Origin: Myxococcota bacterium
Lineage (GTDB): Bacteria; Myxococcota_A; UBA9160; SMWR01
Direction: 5' to 3'
Length of the DNA: 55,885 bases
Assembly (NCBI GenBank): GCA_022447545.1
Contig: JAKVBI010000026.1
Location: 1 to 55,885 of the forward strand
The position numbers and the translations under genes were made by a program. The notes beneath the pieces were generated by a model. That model was given only the letters and a program-made list of their open reading frames with translations. It ran no database searches and was not told the origin of the DNA. Below are positions 54,217 through 55,885 of the stretch, piece by piece (within the stretch, counting starts at the first letter, position 1; each line of letters opens with the position of its first letter).

Positions 54217-55356
54217 TCAAGATTGGTTCGGGGTCGTGATCTGGTCGATGGGTACAACCACGCACTCAGGCTTGGGGGGGTCTGATTCGGGCAGCAGGAA
54301 TCGCCAGAAGATCGTGCCCTCTCGGTGTCCACCGGTGTCGAGCCAGTTCGGAACACCGGGGTCTCGGGCGGCGATGACGATGCGATAGCTGCCGTCGGGT
54401 TCGAGAACGAGCTGAGCGGCGTTCACCGCCGAACGGCGGTTTCGATACTCGAGTGTCTGCATGTGTTTGTTCCAAAGCATCACATTCGCGAAGACTCCCG
54501 GCGGCAGGATCCCCCTCATGACGAGTGCTTCGTCCGGAGAGAGGTTCCATCGGCCCATCGAGTAGTGAATGTCTGCAGCGCCGGGAACAGGCAATTCGCT
54601 GTGGCGAAAGCTGAAGGGCGTCGCCACGTCGTTGGGTTCTTGAGCCACAAAGGGTGCTGGTGACGGGCTTCCGAATAACGGTTGGCCAAGTGTGGTTTGC
54701 TTCAGGAATGCAACGCCTTCAGCCATGCGTTCGGCAAAAGTCGAGTCATCGAGTGGAGGTGGCGGGCCCACGCTGTCCAGACAGGCAATGTCGATACGTA
54801 CTTGAACGCCGGAGTCGTTCTGCGCCGAGACTTCGAGTTCGAAGTAGCTTCGCACCAGGATGTTGTGGGCGTCGGGGTGCAGCTTTACCCAATTGCCCGG
54901 GTGTTCATCTGCGCTGAAGATGACTTCGTAGGAGCCATCGGAAGCGATCTCGAAATCGCGGTCGTTGACGTCACCGAGCAAGGGGCCGGCCATTGCGCCA
55001 TCGGGGTCCTCTCCGTGGACGGTGAACGACGTGTAGCACTCCTTGTCGACGACTCCGGTGATCCGGTAGGTGCGGTCTCCTCGGATACGTGCGTATTGAT
55101 AGATGGCGTCTGGGTTGTCTCCTTGAAGTTTTCGGGCGGGCGAGATGACCGATGCGAATCGAGGCCGTTCGGGATCGGCTTCGTAGAACATCTCCGACGC
55201 CGCGCTGAGAAGCTGTCCGACGTAGCGATATCCCTCGACGACGTCGAGTGGATCGGAAAAGCGTTGGGGGTCGTTGACGTAGTGGTCGCGGATCTCTTGT
55301 AGCGTGGCGATGAGGTTGTCGAAGACCTGAGTGCTTTTCGGGGCCGAGGAGGGCAT
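54217..55356 (-). CDS. DUF1214 domain protein (copy 3 of 3)
   Basis: A 379-residue protein with no signal peptide. ARDPGVPNWLDTGGHREG, the N-terminal VVEGYRYVGQLLSAASEMF and the EALVMRG line match the DUF1214 copies at 5779 and 40050, but the C-terminal ERR-type tail of those two is absent. AAAGGA precedes the ATG. It is the first gene of the leftward acyl-CoA dehydrogenase set, 61 nt upstream of the catalytic partner, and diverges from an LLM oxidoreductase across 125 bp. Its repeated presence beside oxidative genes hints at a role with lipophilic substrates. Confidence 0.78.
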   Translation of the reverse strand: MPSSAPKSTQVFDNLIATLQEIRDHYVNDPQRFSDPLDVVEGYRYVGQLLSAASEMFYEADPERPRFASVISPARKLQGDNPDAIYQYARIRGDRTYRITGVVDKECYTSFTVHGEDPDGAMAGPLLGDVNDRDFEIASDGSYEVIFSADEHPGNWVKLHPDAHNILVRSYFELEVSAQNDSGVQVRIDIACLDSVGPPPPLDDSTFAERMAEGVAFLKQTTLGQPLFGSPSPAPFVAQEPNDVATPFSFRHSELPVPGAADIHYSMGRWNLSPDEALVMRGILPPGVFANVMLWNKHMQTLEYRNRRSAVNAAQLVLEPDGSYRIVIAARDPGVPNWLDTGGHREGTIFWRFLLPESDPPKPECVVVPIDQITTPNQS

Positions 55357-55481
55357 GACGGTCCTTTCGTTTAGAGTTTCCGAGCGTCCATTCTATCCGG
55401 CGGCCAGCCCTGGTAGGCTTGCGAATTTTCACGGTTCAGCTTCGGCGAGCGGATCTCTGCCGAGAACTCTATGGTTCATCG

Positions 55482-55885
55482 GTGCGTTTCTCGCTCTCAC
55501 TGCCGACGATTCGCGACCTTGATGGCGCGGATCCCTACTCCAAGACCTACGAACTCGCGCGCATCGCCGAGGAGGCCGGCTTCGATACAGCAACCATCGG
55601 GCATCATCACTTCATGCCCGGGAATCAGAGCGATCCATTGACGTTCATGGCTGCGGTGGCGGTACGCACCACGACCCTTCGTGTCGGAACAGGGATCTTC
55701 ATTCTTCCCGCCCACAATCCAGTACGCGTGGCCGAGCAGGTGGCCACCATCGATCAGATCTCCGGAGGCAGGATATCTCTCGGCGTGGGGTCGGGCTGGT
55801 GGCCCCTGGAATATCAGGTCCACGGCTCAAATTTTCGGGAACGGGGAGCGAGGATGGAAGAGGCGCTCCAGATCCTCCGCCACGT
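55482..55885 (+). CDS. LLM-class oxidoreductase (copy 4), cut by the window edge
   Basis: The first 134 codons of a luciferase-like oxidoreductase, running off the end. GTG 55482 starts MRFSLSLPTIRDLDGADP, then EEAGFDTATIGHHHFMPG, RVGTGIFILPAHNPVRVAEQ and GRISLGVGSGWWPLEY, the usual order of the family. The ribosome site is weak, but the N-terminal line aligns with that of the copy at 24284-25210. It diverges from the third DUF1214 gene. Confidence 0.8.
   Translation, partial: MRFSLSLPTIRDLDGADPYSKTYELARIAEEAGFDTATIGHHHFMPGNQSDPLTFMAAVAVRTTTLRVGTGIFILPAHNPVRVAEQVATIDQISGGRISLGVGSGWWPLEYQVHGSNFRERGARMEEALQILRH

Overview
The window looks like a stretch of chromosome from a free-living, high-GC, Gram-negative bacterium with aerobic metabolism. 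It has several lipoprotein and Tat signal peptides, a periplasmic PQQ alcohol dehydrogenase with a haem c domain, Shine-Dalgarno-led starts with many GTG and TTG codons, and an unusual density of FAD, F420/FMN, molybdopterin, PQQ and B12 enzymes. That mix fits uncultured 'deltaproteobacterial' lineages such as Myxococcota or Binatota, but this is inference: there is no rRNA or universal marker gene here. I see no tRNA, rRNA, CRISPR array, insertion sequence, integrase or phage gene.

Region 1 (1-10.4 kb). After an alpha/beta hydrolase comes a leftward block of four genes: a DUF1214 protein, an exported serine hydrolase with an IPTL-CTERM-like tail, an exported phosphodiesterase/phosphatase, and a DUF3604 lipoprotein. 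A membrane-anchored sulfotransferase and a GT-C glycosyltransferase with TPRs follow. Region 2 (10.6-25.7 kb) is dense in oxidative catabolism: amidohydrolase, phytanoyl-CoA-dioxygenase-like enzyme, three LLM flavin/F420 oxidoreductases, two SDRs, an NTF2-like protein, a cupin, a Baeyer-Villiger-type monooxygenase, a molybdopterin oxidoreductase, and a GMC dehydrogenase coupled to a Tat-exported small subunit.

Region 3 (26-33.6 kb) carries an SGNH hydrolase, a second serine hydrolase, an unknown secreted protein, and an overlapping module in which an epoxide hydrolase is coupled to a GMC dehydrogenase and its subunit-3 partner. Region 4 (33.6-42.4 kb) has a zinc alcohol dehydrogenase, a compact three-gene MotA/ExbB-like plus ExbD-like membrane cassette, a quinohaemoprotein alcohol dehydrogenase, a lipoprotein tyrosine phosphatase, a second DUF1214 protein, and two decayed signalling genes (TolB-like and alpha/beta-hydrolase parts of cyclase-type proteins).

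Region 5 (42.4-47.7 kb) is the most interesting. A TetR regulator is divergent from a split AdoCbl-dependent acyl-CoA mutase (large subunit, B12 subunit, MeaB-type GTPase). A perfect 12-bp inverted repeat covers the regulator start. The large subunit has lost the acyl-binding residues of methylmalonyl-CoA mutase (Tyr, Arg, His, Gln) and does not match the isobutyryl or 2-hydroxyisobutyryl types, so its substrate is probably different and may be undescribed. Region 6 (47.7 kb to the end) has an SGNH lipase, a DUF1993 protein, an SDR, and a leftward set made of an alkyl-DHAP-synthase-like flavoenzyme, two acyl-CoA dehydrogenases (one without a visible catalytic Glu, suggesting a heteromer) and a third DUF1214 protein. 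The last gene is a fourth LLM oxidoreductase cut by the window edge.

Taken together the genes suggest import-independent oxidation of bulky alicyclic, branched or epoxidised substrates: periplasmic alcohol oxidation, Baeyer-Villiger or flavin oxygenation, epoxide opening, SDR steps, acyl-CoA dehydrogenation and B12-dependent carbon-skeleton rearrangement. No single pathway is proven by the sequence.
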